Of a stretch of DNA of 64,000 bases, positions 53,349-62,796 are shown one piece after another. Origin of the DNA: an uncultured Cryomorphaceae bacterium (GTDB taxonomy: Bacteria > Bacteroidota > Bacteroidia > Flavobacteriales > Schleiferiaceae); the NCBI GenBank assembly GCA_937120475.1, contig CAKZJV010000007.1, positions 1,690,068 to 1,754,067 of the forward strand, written 5' to 3'. Both the position numbers and the translations under genes were made by a program. Below the pieces are notes generated by a model that made no database searches, was not told the DNA's origin, and was given only the letters and a program-made list of their open reading frames with translations. The first letter of the stretch is position 1. The number at the start of each line of letters is the position of its first letter.

Positions 53349-54767
53349 ATGAAAAAACTGATAATCATTTCAACGAGCATTATTGTGCTGGCTGCTTGTA
53401 ATAGCAACCCACATGGCGAGTTGGTTGGCGTTCAGGACAGGCCGGAGTTTTACCCTTCAGAACCTTACGGAATGGTGTACATTCCCCAGGGCTCCTATAA
53501 TATGGGTAATGCAGATCAGGATGTACCTTATTCAATGATTTCTCCAACAAAGACGGTTTCTGTACCGGCTTTTTGGATGGATCAAACTGAAATTACCAAT
53601 AATGAATATCGCCAATTTGTATATTGGGTAAGAGACTCCATCCTGCGTTACAGGTTGGCAGAAGATGGATTGGTGGAAGATTTTGAATTCAATGATGCCG
53701 CCAACAAGGAAGACCCTACCTTTTTTGAAGAATATGTAGCGTTGAATTATCCTGATTCCATGCAAAGAAGACTAAATTGGGAGCCTTACCTCGAATGGGA
53801 TCCAGATCGTTACCCCAGTGCTGAATACACTGAGATTATAAGGGGCATGTATCTCCCACCAGAGGAGATGTTTATGGGACGTGCTATGATCGATGCTCGT
53901 CAGTTGAACTATGTCTTTTTTGTTTTGAACAAACAAAAGGCGGCCAAACGATCGAACCGGGTAATATACGATTACAATGACCAGGACCAGGATGGAGAAT
54001 ATTTCTCCTACCGGGATTATATTAAGGAATCTAAGGAAATTTCTGATCGTAGCTCTTTCTTTGAAGGAGGCATCGTTAATGTTTATCCGGATACCCTCGC
54101 GTGGATTCATGACTTCACCTACAGTTATAATGATCCCATGCACGACAAATATTTCTGGCATCCCTCTTATGATGACTATCCCGTTGTGGGTGTAAACTGG
54201 CAACAGGCCCGGGCTTTCTGTAACTGGAGAACCAAATTTCGCAACGATTACCTGTACGCCCAAAACGAGCCTACTGAGCAGGAGTTTCGCTTACCTACCG
54301 AGGCGGAGTGGGAATATGCTGCCCGTGGCGGCCAGGATTTGATGACCTATCCCTGGGGTGGCCCTTACGCTATGAACAGCTCAGGGTGTTACCTGGGTAA
54401 CTTTAAGCCTTTGAGAGGAAACGTTGTTGCGGACGGAGGTTTTTACCCGGTAAACGTTACGGCTTACAGCCCGAATGATTTCAACCTGTATAACATGGCC
54501 GGTAATGTATCAGAATGGACCAATACCGCTTTTGAAGCAGCTTCCTACTATTACGTTAGTGATATCAGCCCCAACTTTGAATACAATGCCTACGAAGGAG
54601 ACGATGAAACTCTGAAACGTAAGGTAGTTCGTGGTGGAAGCTGGAAGGATGTAGCCTATTTTATGCAGGTTAGTACTCGCGACTATGAGTATCAGGATAC
54701 GGCCAAGAGTTATATTGGCTTCAGAACTGTACAAAGCTTTATGGGGCGGGATATCAAGGATTTTTAA
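53349..54767 (+). CDS. gldK: T9SS ring lipoprotein GldK (PorK)
   Basis: 472 residues. Lipobox VLAAC gives a lipidated Cys17. The mature protein has a formylglycine-generating-enzyme (sulfatase-modifying) fold: MVYIPQGSYNMGN near 38, FWMDQTEITNNEYRQFV near 77, GVNWQQARAFCNW near 280, RLPTEAEWEYAARGG near 315, NMAGNVSEWT near 385 and VRGGSWKD near 425. In T9SS it is structural: with GldN it forms the large ring under the outer membrane. The copper-site cysteines of true FGEs are not evident. gldL follows after 49 bases. Confidence 0.97.
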   Translation: MKKLIIISTSIIVLAACNSNPHGELVGVQDRPEFYPSEPYGMVYIPQGSYNMGNADQDVPYSMISPTKTVSVPAFWMDQTEITNNEYRQFVYWVRDSILRYRLAEDGLVEDFEFNDAANKEDPTFFEEYVALNYPDSMQRRLNWEPYLEWDPDRYPSAEYTEIIRGMYLPPEEMFMGRAMIDARQLNYVFFVLNKQKAAKRSNRVIYDYNDQDQDGEYFSYRDYIKESKEISDRSSFFEGGIVNVYPDTLAWIHDFTYSYNDPMHDKYFWHPSYDDYPVVGVNWQQARAFCNWRTKFRNDYLYAQNEPTEQEFRLPTEAEWEYAARGGQDLMTYPWGGPYAMNSSGCYLGNFKPLRGNVVADGGFYPVNVTAYSPNDFNLYNMAGNVSEWTNTAFEAASYYYVSDISPNFEYNAYEGDDETLKRKVVRGGSWKDVAYFMQVSTRDYEYQDTAKSYIGFRTVQSFMGRDIKDF

Positions 54768-54816
54768 TCCAACTCGTAAATAACTAAATACTTATTTAAT
54801 TTAAATTTCGAATACA

Positions 54817-55485
54817 ATGGCGTTAATTGATGTAAACAGCAAGAGGTTCAAGGGTTTCATGGCTAAATTATACGGATGGGGAGCTTCCATCGTAATCCTT
54901 GGAGCGATGTTTAAAATATTACACTGGGAAGGTGCTGACCTTATGCTTATTGTAGGTCTTACTACGGAAGCCGTAATCTTCTTTTTCTCCGCTTTTGAAA
55001 AGCCGCATGAAGAATATGATTGGAGCTTGGTATATCCGGAATTGGCAGGAATGGATGATCCCGAAGTAGATACTTTGGATGATAAAAATCGTCTTACCCC
55101 TACCCAGGAACTGGATAAAATGTTGGAAGATGCTAAAATAGATGGTGAACTTATCGAAAGCCTTGGTTCCGGACTTCGCAAATTCGGTGATGCGGCCAGC
55201 AAATTAAACGTTACTGTCGATGCTGCTGCTGCTACCCAGGAATACGGTGAGCAATTGAGCCTTGCTTCCAAAAACATGGAGTCACTCAACGCCCTCTACG
55301 CTGTTCAATTGGAAAGCTCTGCAAATCACATGGAAGCTCAGAACAGCTTGATCGAAAAGCTGAACTCTTCTATCAACGATTCAGAACGCCTGGCAGATGA
55401 AGTATCTTCTCTGGCTACCAACATGAGTCAATTGAATTCCGTTTACGGTGGAATGCTTTCGGCCATGAACCTTAATAAAAATTAA
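54817..55485 (+). CDS. gldL: T9SS motor protein GldL (PorL)
   Basis: 222 residues. Two inner-membrane spans about 15-35 and 45-63 (WGASIVILGAMFKILHW, LMLIVGLTTEAVIFFFSAF), with Glu and His residues that serve the proton path in the motor. The cytoplasmic C-terminal part is helical (EEYDWSLVYPELAG, then long coiled coils). Five GldL around two GldM form the proton-driven motor that powers secretion and gliding. Spacing to gldM is 55 bases. Confidence 0.97.
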   Translation: MALIDVNSKRFKGFMAKLYGWGASIVILGAMFKILHWEGADLMLIVGLTTEAVIFFFSAFEKPHEEYDWSLVYPELAGMDDPEVDTLDDKNRLTPTQELDKMLEDAKIDGELIESLGSGLRKFGDAASKLNVTVDAAAATQEYGEQLSLASKNMESLNALYAVQLESSANHMEAQNSLIEKLNSSINDSERLADEVSSLATNMSQLNSVYGGMLSAMNLNKN

Positions 55486-55540
55486 TTTTTGTAGCGTAAA
55501 ACCAGCTTTTCAATTCTAAATCGAAAAAGACTAACCTGAT

Positions 55541-57067
55541 ATGGCGAGTGGAAAACTGACACCCAGACAGAAGATGATCAATATGATGTATCTCGTATTG
55601 ACCGCTCTGCTGGCGTTAAATATATCAAAGGACATCCTGGAGGCTTTGACCAAACTGAACGATAGCTTAGGTCAAACTGTACAAACCGTGGACAAGAAAA
55701 ACGCTGATGTTTACAGTGCTTTCGTAGCCGCGGCATCTGAAAACCCCGAAAAAGCCGGTCCCTGGAAGGACAAGGCTTTTCAGGTGAAGGAAAAGTCCGA
55801 TGACCTTTATAAATACATTGAAAATTTAAAGGAGGAACTGATTACCGTTAGTGGAGGTAAAGATGAAGAAACCGGTCAGCCCAAAAGCCTTGATGCCCGT
55901 GAAAAACCGGCTAACTTCCTGCTGAATGATAAGCATGCTACTGAGCTGAAGGAAAAAATCGATGCTTACCGTGAATCCGTTAAAGGTTACGTTGACCAAC
56001 CTCAACTGAAGCAGAATATCGAAAGTACATTCAGTACTGCTGATCAACCTGTGGGTGAGGATAACGTGATGACTTCCTGGGAAAAAGCCAATTTTGAGCA
56101 TTTCCCATTGGCGGCCATTTTACCTTTTCTCACAGATTATCAGGCTAAGGTGCGTAATACAGAGGCAGATGTTATTAGTGAACTTCAAAACAATATCGGT
56201 AAAAGTGATTTGAAGTTTACCGGTGTACGTGCAATGGTGTTACCTAAATCGAATTACGTTACCCAAGGTGATGAATATGAAGCTGAAGTATTTCTTGCTG
56301 CATACGATGATACCCAGGAGCCGAAGATTGTAATTAATGGGGAACCTCTTTCTCCTGAAAATATTCAAGGTGGTGTAGGTAAATTAGTTATTCCCGCCAA
56401 TTCAATTGGTGAACAAAAATGGGCCGGTGTTATCACCATCGATCAAATCGGAAAAGATCCTGTAGATTATCCTGTTGAGGGATCCTTTACCGTTGCGCCT
56501 CCAACAGCGGTAATCTCTCCAACCAAAATGAACGTGCTTTACAAGGGTGTGGACAACCCCATTGAAATTGGTGTTCCCGGTGTTGACCCGGCCAAAGTAC
56601 GTGTAAGTGGTGTACCTCTATCCGGTTCCAACGGTAATTATATTGCCAACGTCTCCAATGTTAACAGCCGGGAAGTAAATATCCAGGTTTCCGTTCAGGA
56701 AGATGATGGAACTGTACGCTCCGTAGGTACCAAAAAGTTCCGTATTAAAGGTCTGCCCCCGGCTACTGGTAGTGTTTTTGGTAAAACCGAGGGCCTAATG
56801 TCCAGAAGCCTTCTTCAAAGAGCTACCGTTGAGGCCAAGTACATGGACTTCCCCTTTGATTTGGACCTCACCGTAACTTCCTTTGAAATTGCTATCCCCG
56901 GGTTTCCGCCAGAGCAAGTTCGTGGCAATACCATGAGTAACGATGTAAAAACCCGTATTGAAAAATTACGCCCCGGACAAACCGTTTCAATTCGTGACAT
57001 CAAGGCGGTTGGGCCTAAAGGTGTTCGCGTAAACCAGGTTGGAAATATTTCGTTGGACGTAAACTAA
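55541..57067 (+). CDS. gldM: T9SS motor protein GldM (PorM)
   Basis: 508 residues. One N-terminal membrane span (MMYLVLTALLALNIS, about 11-25) with the conserved start GKLTPRQKMINMMYLVLTA. The long periplasmic part has a helical D1 region (about 40-225) and several immunoglobulin-like domains (about 226-508), as in the known dimeric stalk that reaches the GldK/GldN ring. Full family length. gldN follows 13 bases after the stop. Confidence 0.97.
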   Translation: MASGKLTPRQKMINMMYLVLTALLALNISKDILEALTKLNDSLGQTVQTVDKKNADVYSAFVAAASENPEKAGPWKDKAFQVKEKSDDLYKYIENLKEELITVSGGKDEETGQPKSLDAREKPANFLLNDKHATELKEKIDAYRESVKGYVDQPQLKQNIESTFSTADQPVGEDNVMTSWEKANFEHFPLAAILPFLTDYQAKVRNTEADVISELQNNIGKSDLKFTGVRAMVLPKSNYVTQGDEYEAEVFLAAYDDTQEPKIVINGEPLSPENIQGGVGKLVIPANSIGEQKWAGVITIDQIGKDPVDYPVEGSFTVAPPTAVISPTKMNVLYKGVDNPIEIGVPGVDPAKVRVSGVPLSGSNGNYIANVSNVNSREVNIQVSVQEDDGTVRSVGTKKFRIKGLPPATGSVFGKTEGLMSRSLLQRATVEAKYMDFPFDLDLTVTSFEIAIPGFPPEQVRGNTMSNDVKTRIEKLRPGQTVSIRDIKAVGPKGVRVNQVGNISLDVN

Positions 57068-57080
57068 AAATTTTAAGTCT

Positions 57081-57920
57081 ATGAGAAGGATTGTTTTAGG
57101 TTTAATGGCGATTGGATTAATGATGGTGGCCGCCCACACGGCACAGGCACAAATCCTGACTCCACAGGACGATGGGATTATTCCTGACCCACCCAAGCAT
57201 TACCACCACAACCAGGTGTTCCCTTATCCGCATCTGCGGGAAGCCGACATGATGTGGAGCACACGTCATTGGGAAAGGATTGATCTTCGCGAAAAGATTA
57301 ATCACCACCTTTATTACCCCGTGGTACCTATTCCTGATCGTAAAAGTCTTTATGACGTTCTTGTAGATGGCATTTTAAATGAAGGAACTATCATCGAGGT
57401 TTTTGCCGATGATCGCTTTGAAATTCCGCTTACTCCCGAACAGGTAGAGAGCTATGCCGCCAAAGTGGATACCCTTTGGGATCCCGAAGACGCTTCACGT
57501 TGGCTGGCGGTAGATACTATCAAAGTAACTGCCAAGGATGTTTTGTTTTATGAAATCAAGTCCGATTGGTTTTTCGACAAACAAAGGGGTGAAATGAAAA
57601 ACCGGATTATCGGTATTTCTCCCAAAGTACGGAATCCTAAAACGCAGGATGTTTACAACCTGTTTTGGGTTTGGTTCCCGGATGCACGTTACGCCCTGGC
57701 TACCCACGTGGCTTTTAACCCACAAAACAACTCTGCCCGCTTGACTTACGACCAGGTGTTTCACCTGCGTTTTTTCAACTCGGTAATTTATAAGCAGGAC
57801 AATGTGTACGACCGTAGAATTGCTGACTACAAGCGTAATGCAGCCCTGGAGCAGCTATTAGAGTCTCAAGAGATTCGTGAAAACCTGCGCAACTTCGAAC
57901 ATGACCTTTGGGAGTATTGA
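57081..57920 (+). CDS. gldN: T9SS ring protein GldN (PorN)
   Basis: 279 residues. Signal peptide 1-22 (ends HTAQAQ). Family motifs: ADMMWSTRHWERIDLREKINH near 55-75, YPVVPIPDRKSLYDVL near 78, YEIKSDWFFDKQRGEMKNRIIGI near 165 and FWVWFPDARYALA near 195. It binds GldK to build the periplasmic ring. Last gene of the T9SS string, followed by a terminator 26 bases after the stop. Confidence 0.96.
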   Translation: MRRIVLGLMAIGLMMVAAHTAQAQILTPQDDGIIPDPPKHYHHNQVFPYPHLREADMMWSTRHWERIDLREKINHHLYYPVVPIPDRKSLYDVLVDGILNEGTIIEVFADDRFEIPLTPEQVESYAAKVDTLWDPEDASRWLAVDTIKVTAKDVLFYEIKSDWFFDKQRGEMKNRIIGISPKVRNPKTQDVYNLFWVWFPDARYALATHVAFNPQNNSARLTYDQVFHLRFFNSVIYKQDNVYDRRIADYKRNAALEQLLESQEIRENLRNFEHDLWEY

Positions 57921-57946
57921 TCTTCCCTTCTTAATATTTTGCAAAG

Positions 57947-57976
57947 ACCTCGTCCAATGACGGGGTTTTTCTTTTT
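57947..57976 (+). terminator. Terminator of the T9SS operon
   Basis: ACCTCGTC pairs with GACGGGGT (one G-T pair) around CAAT, followed by TTTTCTTTTT. It ends 9 bases before the next ATG. Confidence 0.9.
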
Positions 57977-57985
57977 AATTGATGC

Positions 57986-58978
57986 ATGACAGAATACCGG
58001 ATTATTGGCCAGGGTATAGCAGGTACCATCCTTTCTATGCGCATGGAAATGGAAAATATTCCCTTTCAGCTTTGGGATGACCCCGGGCTGTCATCCTCCT
58101 CAAAAATAGCCGCTGGTATTGCCAATCCCATCGTTCTGAAACGCTTGAAGCTAGTACACGAGGCTCAATACTTTTACGAGGAGTTACCGGACTTTTACCG
58201 TTACTGGGAAGAAAAACTAAAGACCGATTTTTTCAAACCCATAGCCATACACCACATCTTCCAAAGCCAGGGAGAGCAAAACCTTTGGCTGGAAAAATCA
58301 GAAAACCCAGCCTTTAAGCCCTTTCTTGGTGAGGTTACTCCCTATAATCACTCACACCTAAGAGCACCTTTCGGTGTAGGGGTAACCAAGCAAACCTTTT
58401 GGGTGGATACCGATAAACTGATCCGGGCTTACCGCGATCATCTTAAAAAACAAGGCCGCTATCATCAAGCTACCGTTTCTCCTCATACGTTACCCCCGGC
58501 TGATAAAGCGTCCTTGATTTGGTGTACCGGCCACCTGATGCGGAAAGATGCTTTATCCGAAATTTTTACCCCTACCAAGGGCGAAGTATTGGTCATCCGT
58601 TCCAGCGAATTATCATTGGACCATATCCTTCATGCCGGGGTTTTTATACTTCCCCTCGGTAACCACCTCTTTAAAGTGGGTGCTACCTACGCATGGAATC
58701 ATCTGGATGAAGTTCCTTCACAGCAGGGTCTTAAAACCCTTGAAACCGAACTGCGGAAAATATACAACGGCCCCTATGAGATAGTAGATCACCTGGCCGG
58801 TATAAGGCCCAATATTAAAGACCGCAAGCCCATTATGGGGCGGTGTGAGGACGGTTTGGTTTTTAACGGACTGGGGTCGCGGGGCGTACTCCTCGCTCCT
58901 CGCCTCTCTAAAACATTCGTTCAATTTCTTAATGGAGGCGAACTACCCTCACACTACAACCTGAACCGTTTTACTTAA
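57986..58978 (+). CDS. FAD-dependent oxidoreductase (DAO family)
   Basis: 330 residues. N-terminal Rossmann motif IIGQGIAGTILSMRM near 6 for FAD, a SSKIAAGIANPIVLKR segment near 38, a middle substrate domain and a final GLGSRGVLLAPRLS near 293, the usual FAD-closing motif. DAO-family enzymes oxidise amino acids or similar amines. Substrate not identifiable; it looks like the short MnmC/ThiO-type relatives common in Flavobacteriia. The start lies directly after the T9SS terminator. Its last 8 bases overlap the DUF983 gene on the other strand. Confidence 0.85.
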   Translation: MTEYRIIGQGIAGTILSMRMEMENIPFQLWDDPGLSSSSKIAAGIANPIVLKRLKLVHEAQYFYEELPDFYRYWEEKLKTDFFKPIAIHHIFQSQGEQNLWLEKSENPAFKPFLGEVTPYNHSHLRAPFGVGVTKQTFWVDTDKLIRAYRDHLKKQGRYHQATVSPHTLPPADKASLIWCTGHLMRKDALSEIFTPTKGEVLVIRSSELSLDHILHAGVFILPLGNHLFKVGATYAWNHLDEVPSQQGLKTLETELRKIYNGPYEIVDHLAGIRPNIKDRKPIMGRCEDGLVFNGLGSRGVLLAPRLSKTFVQFLNGGELPSHYNLNRFT

Positions 58979-59369
58979 AATTGCCGCCCCGCTTATCCGG
59001 ACGGTATTTAATAAACAGGTTCATCCAGGTAATCCTGGCCAAACGGAATAAAAGGGGTGAACCGAAAAACAAAATTACGGCCAAAGCAATAACCATATCC
59101 CAAACCCCCGGGTCATATACCCAGTTCATAATGACGTATGTAGCTACGAAAATAGCCACCGCGTACCCGTAACTTACATACATGGCACCGTAAAAAAAGG
59201 CCGGTTCAATTTCATAGCGCAAACCACAATGAGAGCATGTTTCCTCCATTTTGAAGATTTTCCGGAGGTTATAGGGGTTTGAAGATTCAAAAATTCTTCC
59301 CTCGTGACACCTCGGGCATTTAAATTTTAAAATGCTGTATAGTTTGGAACCTTTAGAGATGAAATTCAT
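58971..59369 (-). CDS. DUF983 membrane protein
   Basis: 132 residues. Two CxxC pairs near the N-terminus (KCPRCHEG and TCSHCGLRY) suggest a zinc ribbon, followed by EPAFFYGAMYVSYGYAVA and two membrane spans (about 62-85 and 92-110). This is the DUF983 layout; function unknown, with links to cytochrome oxidase assembly proposed in alphaproteobacteria. Convergent with the DAO oxidoreductase gene and divergent from the ABC-F gene, 26 bases apart. Confidence 0.9.
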   Translation of the reverse strand: MNFISKGSKLYSILKFKCPRCHEGRIFESSNPYNLRKIFKMEETCSHCGLRYEIEPAFFYGAMYVSYGYAVAIFVATYVIMNWVYDPGVWDMVIALAVILFFGSPLLFRLARITWMNLFIKYRPDKRGGNFK

Positions 59370-59380
59370 TAAGAGCCTTT

Positions 59381-59388
59381 TACTTTTG
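59381..59388 (+). promoter_or_regulatory. Candidate -7 box TACTTTTG of the ABC-F gene
   Basis: Match to TAnnTTTG ending 7 bases before the ATG at 59396. A transcript starting 6-8 bases downstream of the box would be leaderless. Confidence 0.5.
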
Positions 59389-59395
59389 CAAATCT

Positions 59396-61345
59396 ATGAT
59401 AGGTATTCAGAATATAGAACTACAATATAACGACCGGGTTCTTTTCGGAGGAGTTTCATTCCTTATTAATCCGGGTGAAAAAATCGGACTGGTAGGAAGT
59501 AATGGTGCTGGTAAATCAACTTTATTGAAAATTGTTACCGGTGAAGTTTCTGCAGATGCCGGTCACATTTCCAAACCCAAGGACTCCAGGATTGGCTATT
59601 TACCGCAGGAATTACCTTTACATGACGGGCGTACGGTATGGGAGGAGGCTGAGTCAGCATTAAGCTCCATAAAGAAGATTGAGGCCCGGCTGGAAAAAAT
59701 CAATGAGCAGTTAGCCACCCGTGAAGATTATGAAAGTGACGGTTATCTCAAATTAATCGAAGACCTGAACCTGCTTACGGAGCAGTTCAATTTAGAAGGG
59801 GGTTATACCTACCACGCCAACCTTGAAAAAATACTGACGGGCCTGGGCTTTAAAGCGGAGGATTTTGAAAGGCAAACCACTGAATTCAGCGGAGGTTGGC
59901 GCATGCGCATCGAGCTGGCCAAATTGCTCTTACAACCCCATGACCTGCTTTTACTGGATGAGCCGACCAACCACCTGGACATCCACTCTATTGTTTGGTT
60001 GGAAGAATTTTTAAAGCAGTATGAGGGAGCCATTCTTATGGTATCGCACGACCGTACTTTTCTTGATAATATTACTACGCGAACGGTAGAAGTAGTAAAA
60101 GGCAAAGTGTACGACTACCCGGTATCCTATTCCAGGTTTGTAAACCTGCGGGCCGAGCGCAGAGAACAACAGATGCTGGCCCTTAAAAACCAGGAAAAGG
60201 AGATTAAACATACCGAGCAGTTGATCGAAAAATTCCGCTATAAGGCCAGTAAGGCTGCCTTTGCGCAAAATCTGATCAAGAAGCTGGATAATATGGATCG
60301 AATTGAAATTGATGAAGACGACAGCCGTAAGATCCAATTTCGCTTTCCGCCAGCCCCGCGCTCAGGAAAAGTGGTGTTGAAAGCCCAGCAGGTGGGTAAA
60401 AAGTACGGGGAGCGCAGCATATTCCAAAATGTGGACGTAGAAGTAGAGCGCCACGACCGGGTGGCCTTTGTAGGGCAAAATGGCCAGGGTAAATCCACCC
60501 TGGTAAAGATTATTACCGAACATCTGCAGCATGAAGGCAAGCTGGAAATAGGCCATAATGTGGACATTGGTTACTACGCCCAGGAGCAGGCGAAAACCTT
60601 GAAAGGGAACAAGACCCTACTGGAAACCATTGAAGATGCCGCTCCCGAAGATTTACGAAAAAGAGCGCGTGATTACCTCGGAGCCTTTCTGTTTAGTGGT
60701 GAGGATGTAGATAAGAAGGTAAGCGTACTTTCAGGAGGGGAAAAAGGCCGCCTGGCCCTTTGCAAGCTAATGTTACATGCTCATAATGTACTGGTGATGG
60801 ATGAACCCACCAATCACCTGGATATGCGCAGTAAGGATATGCTGAAAAATGCCCTGGTCAATTTTGACGGTACCCTGGTAGTAGTATCTCACGACCGCCA
60901 TTTCCTGGATGGCCTCGTTAATAAGATTTATGAATTCAGGGAGGGAAAGGTTAAGCCTTTTTTGGGTTCCATCAATGAATACCTCGAAGCCCGTAAATTT
61001 GAAGACTTCCGTCAGGTAGAGCATTCTGAAAAAGTAAAAAAGGAAAGTTCTTCGCCACGCTCGAACAATGATTATGAGCAAAAAAAACAACTGGAAAAGG
61101 ACCTTAGAAAGGCACAAAACCTGGTTTCAAAGTTGGAGAAGAAAATAGAAGACGAGGAAATGGAGCTACAGGTATTAGATGAAAAACTGCAGGACCCTCA
61201 ACAATTTAAGGAGCTTAGTCAAAACCCTGACTTTTACGAAAAGTACGAGGCTCGCAAGGCAGATTTAGAAAAACTAATGGAACAATGGGAAACCGCCCAG
61301 AAGGAACTGGATATTTTAAACCGTGAAAAGGAAACCCTGGACTAA
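59396..61345 (+). CDS. ABC-F family ribosome-associated ATPase (Uup/EttA-like)
   Basis: 649 residues. Two ABC domains without membrane spans. First: GSNGAGKST near 37, FSGGWRMRIELA near 163, LLLDEPTNHLDI near 185. Between them is the P-site tRNA interaction linker (KFRYKASKAAFAQNLIKKL, about 278-300). Second: GQNGQGKST near 361, LSGGEKGRLALCK near 445, LVMDEPTNHLDM near 467. A coiled-coil tail (about 560-649) is of the Uup type. ABC-F proteins act on stalled or idle ribosomes; nothing here points to antibiotic resistance. Its last 4 bases overlap the lipase-like gene on the other strand. Confidence 0.94.
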   Translation: MIGIQNIELQYNDRVLFGGVSFLINPGEKIGLVGSNGAGKSTLLKIVTGEVSADAGHISKPKDSRIGYLPQELPLHDGRTVWEEAESALSSIKKIEARLEKINEQLATREDYESDGYLKLIEDLNLLTEQFNLEGGYTYHANLEKILTGLGFKAEDFERQTTEFSGGWRMRIELAKLLLQPHDLLLLDEPTNHLDIHSIVWLEEFLKQYEGAILMVSHDRTFLDNITTRTVEVVKGKVYDYPVSYSRFVNLRAERREQQMLALKNQEKEIKHTEQLIEKFRYKASKAAFAQNLIKKLDNMDRIEIDEDDSRKIQFRFPPAPRSGKVVLKAQQVGKKYGERSIFQNVDVEVERHDRVAFVGQNGQGKSTLVKIITEHLQHEGKLEIGHNVDIGYYAQEQAKTLKGNKTLLETIEDAAPEDLRKRARDYLGAFLFSGEDVDKKVSVLSGGEKGRLALCKLMLHAHNVLVMDEPTNHLDMRSKDMLKNALVNFDGTLVVVSHDRHFLDGLVNKIYEFREGKVKPFLGSINEYLEARKFEDFRQVEHSEKVKKESSSPRSNNDYEQKKQLEKDLRKAQNLVSKLEKKIEDEEMELQVLDEKLQDPQQFKELSQNPDFYEKYEARKADLEKLMEQWETAQKELDILNREKETLD

Positions 61346-62763
61346 AGTTTCAGGAACTTGCTCACCGCACGAACCTGGTTATTCTCTACCCTTACCAGGT
61401 AAACCCCGGAGATCAGGTCGCTAACATCCAGCTCATCATTATTTTTCACCGTTTGGAAGCTTTTCACCATCCTGCCTTTGAGATCATACAATTCAACGGA
61501 TACTGATTCATCCTCGGCCAGGCCGTTTATGCTGACCCTATCCAGAGACGGGTTGGGGAACATCTGCAGCTTTTCTTTAAGGTAGCTTTCCGTTAAGCTT
61601 ACAAACTGACAGGGGGTCTCCAGGCTTTCGAAAAGAGCAATGGCTCCGTCTAAAGAAGGAAACACACAACCCCCGTGAGAAAGGCTGCCCTTATTAACCG
61701 CGCTTACCATGGTAGCCCCATTAGCCTTCATTGCTGAATCTGCATCGAGGGAATTTCCGAAGGTCACCTGCTCATCCTGGGTACAGTAGTACATTTCCAT
61801 CGGAAAAGCCGGAGCCCAATCGTAATTATCATTTTTAATCAGGGCCTGCCATAGCGGGTGATTTTTGGTGGTGGCCGCATTGGCAAAATTGGCCAGCACC
61901 GTATCCTGCATAAAATCACCGAGGCGTGCCGGTAGTTGCGCATTTACCGAATCCATCGGGTAGGTACCGTCAAAATAAGGAGGGATAATTTGGTCATAGG
62001 GTGATTTTAAGATATCCGAGTACGTGGTGAAAAGGTCGCCATAAACCCGGTTGAGGCCAAACAAAAGGTAACATACGTAGCCCGGGTTGGAATAAGGAGC
62101 ATTCGACAGCAAGGTTTCCGATTGGGTACCGCTTAGGTTGTAAGGGCCTGACGCAGGACCAGCCGCTACAATGTTGAACTCCGAACCCAGGTTGTTATCC
62201 TGTATGTATTTTGCCGTGGCCATGGCCGCGTGCCCCCCCTGGGAATAACCGGTAATAAATACTTCACCGTTCAAGGTAATAGTGAGGGAATCGTTTATAA
62301 ACTCCCGGGCCGCCCTTATCAGGTCCAGCGTGGCCGTTGCTTCACTTTCAGCGTGCAAATAAGGATGTAAACCCGGATTATCACCAAGGCCTAAATAATC
62401 GGGACATACAGCCACCTTTCCTACGGAGGCCATTAACTTGGGAATCAGGGCTTCCCCGTTATCCCTGGACGGAACATCTTCCCTCATTAGAACAGTGCCA
62501 TGATTGTATGAAACCAGCGGAAACTGGTCACAGGTAGTATTAACAGGTATCATTAAGGCTCCGCTTGCAATGGTAGGTGAGCCATCAATGTCGGTAGTAT
62601 TGTAAACAATCTTATACGCATCTACATCGTAATCAGCCGCTGGTGTTAAAAACCGTAGTTGTGCCTTGGTGACATTACTCAGGAATTGAGCAGAAACCAG
62701 CTGTTGGGAAAAGGCCTGAAGGCTAAACGCCAGGACCAGGGAAAGAGAGTATAAGTACCGCAT
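61342..62763 (-). CDS. Secreted lipase-like alpha/beta hydrolase with T9SS tail
   Basis: 473 residues. Signal peptide 1-19 (ends AFSQ). The hydrolase domain (about 25-380) has PLVSYNHGTV near 87 (oxyanion region), CPDYLGLGDNPG near 120, the nucleophile elbow VFITGYSQGGHAA near 170 and a late SHGGC with the likely catalytic His near 360. This resembles the secretory lipase family. Residues about 400-473 are a T9SS type A sorting domain (MFPNPSLDRVSI, then ISGVYLVRVEN). It should be exported across the outer membrane by the machinery encoded at 52350-57920 and act on external esters or peptides. Confidence 0.9.
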   Translation of the reverse strand: MRYLYSLSLVLAFSLQAFSQQLVSAQFLSNVTKAQLRFLTPAADYDVDAYKIVYNTTDIDGSPTIASGALMIPVNTTCDQFPLVSYNHGTVLMREDVPSRDNGEALIPKLMASVGKVAVCPDYLGLGDNPGLHPYLHAESEATATLDLIRAAREFINDSLTITLNGEVFITGYSQGGHAAMATAKYIQDNNLGSEFNIVAAGPASGPYNLSGTQSETLLSNAPYSNPGYVCYLLFGLNRVYGDLFTTYSDILKSPYDQIIPPYFDGTYPMDSVNAQLPARLGDFMQDTVLANFANAATTKNHPLWQALIKNDNYDWAPAFPMEMYYCTQDEQVTFGNSLDADSAMKANGATMVSAVNKGSLSHGGCVFPSLDGAIALFESLETPCQFVSLTESYLKEKLQMFPNPSLDRVSINGLAEDESVSVELYDLKGRMVKSFQTVKNNDELDVSDLISGVYLVRVENNQVRAVSKFLKL

Positions 62764-62796
62764 AATTTTACTTTGCCACTAAGGTAATCAAATCCC

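Noticed and set aside
59396-61345. Antibiotic-resistance ABC-F protein
   Set aside because: Linker and C-terminal coiled coil are of the housekeeping Uup/EttA type, with no resistance context.
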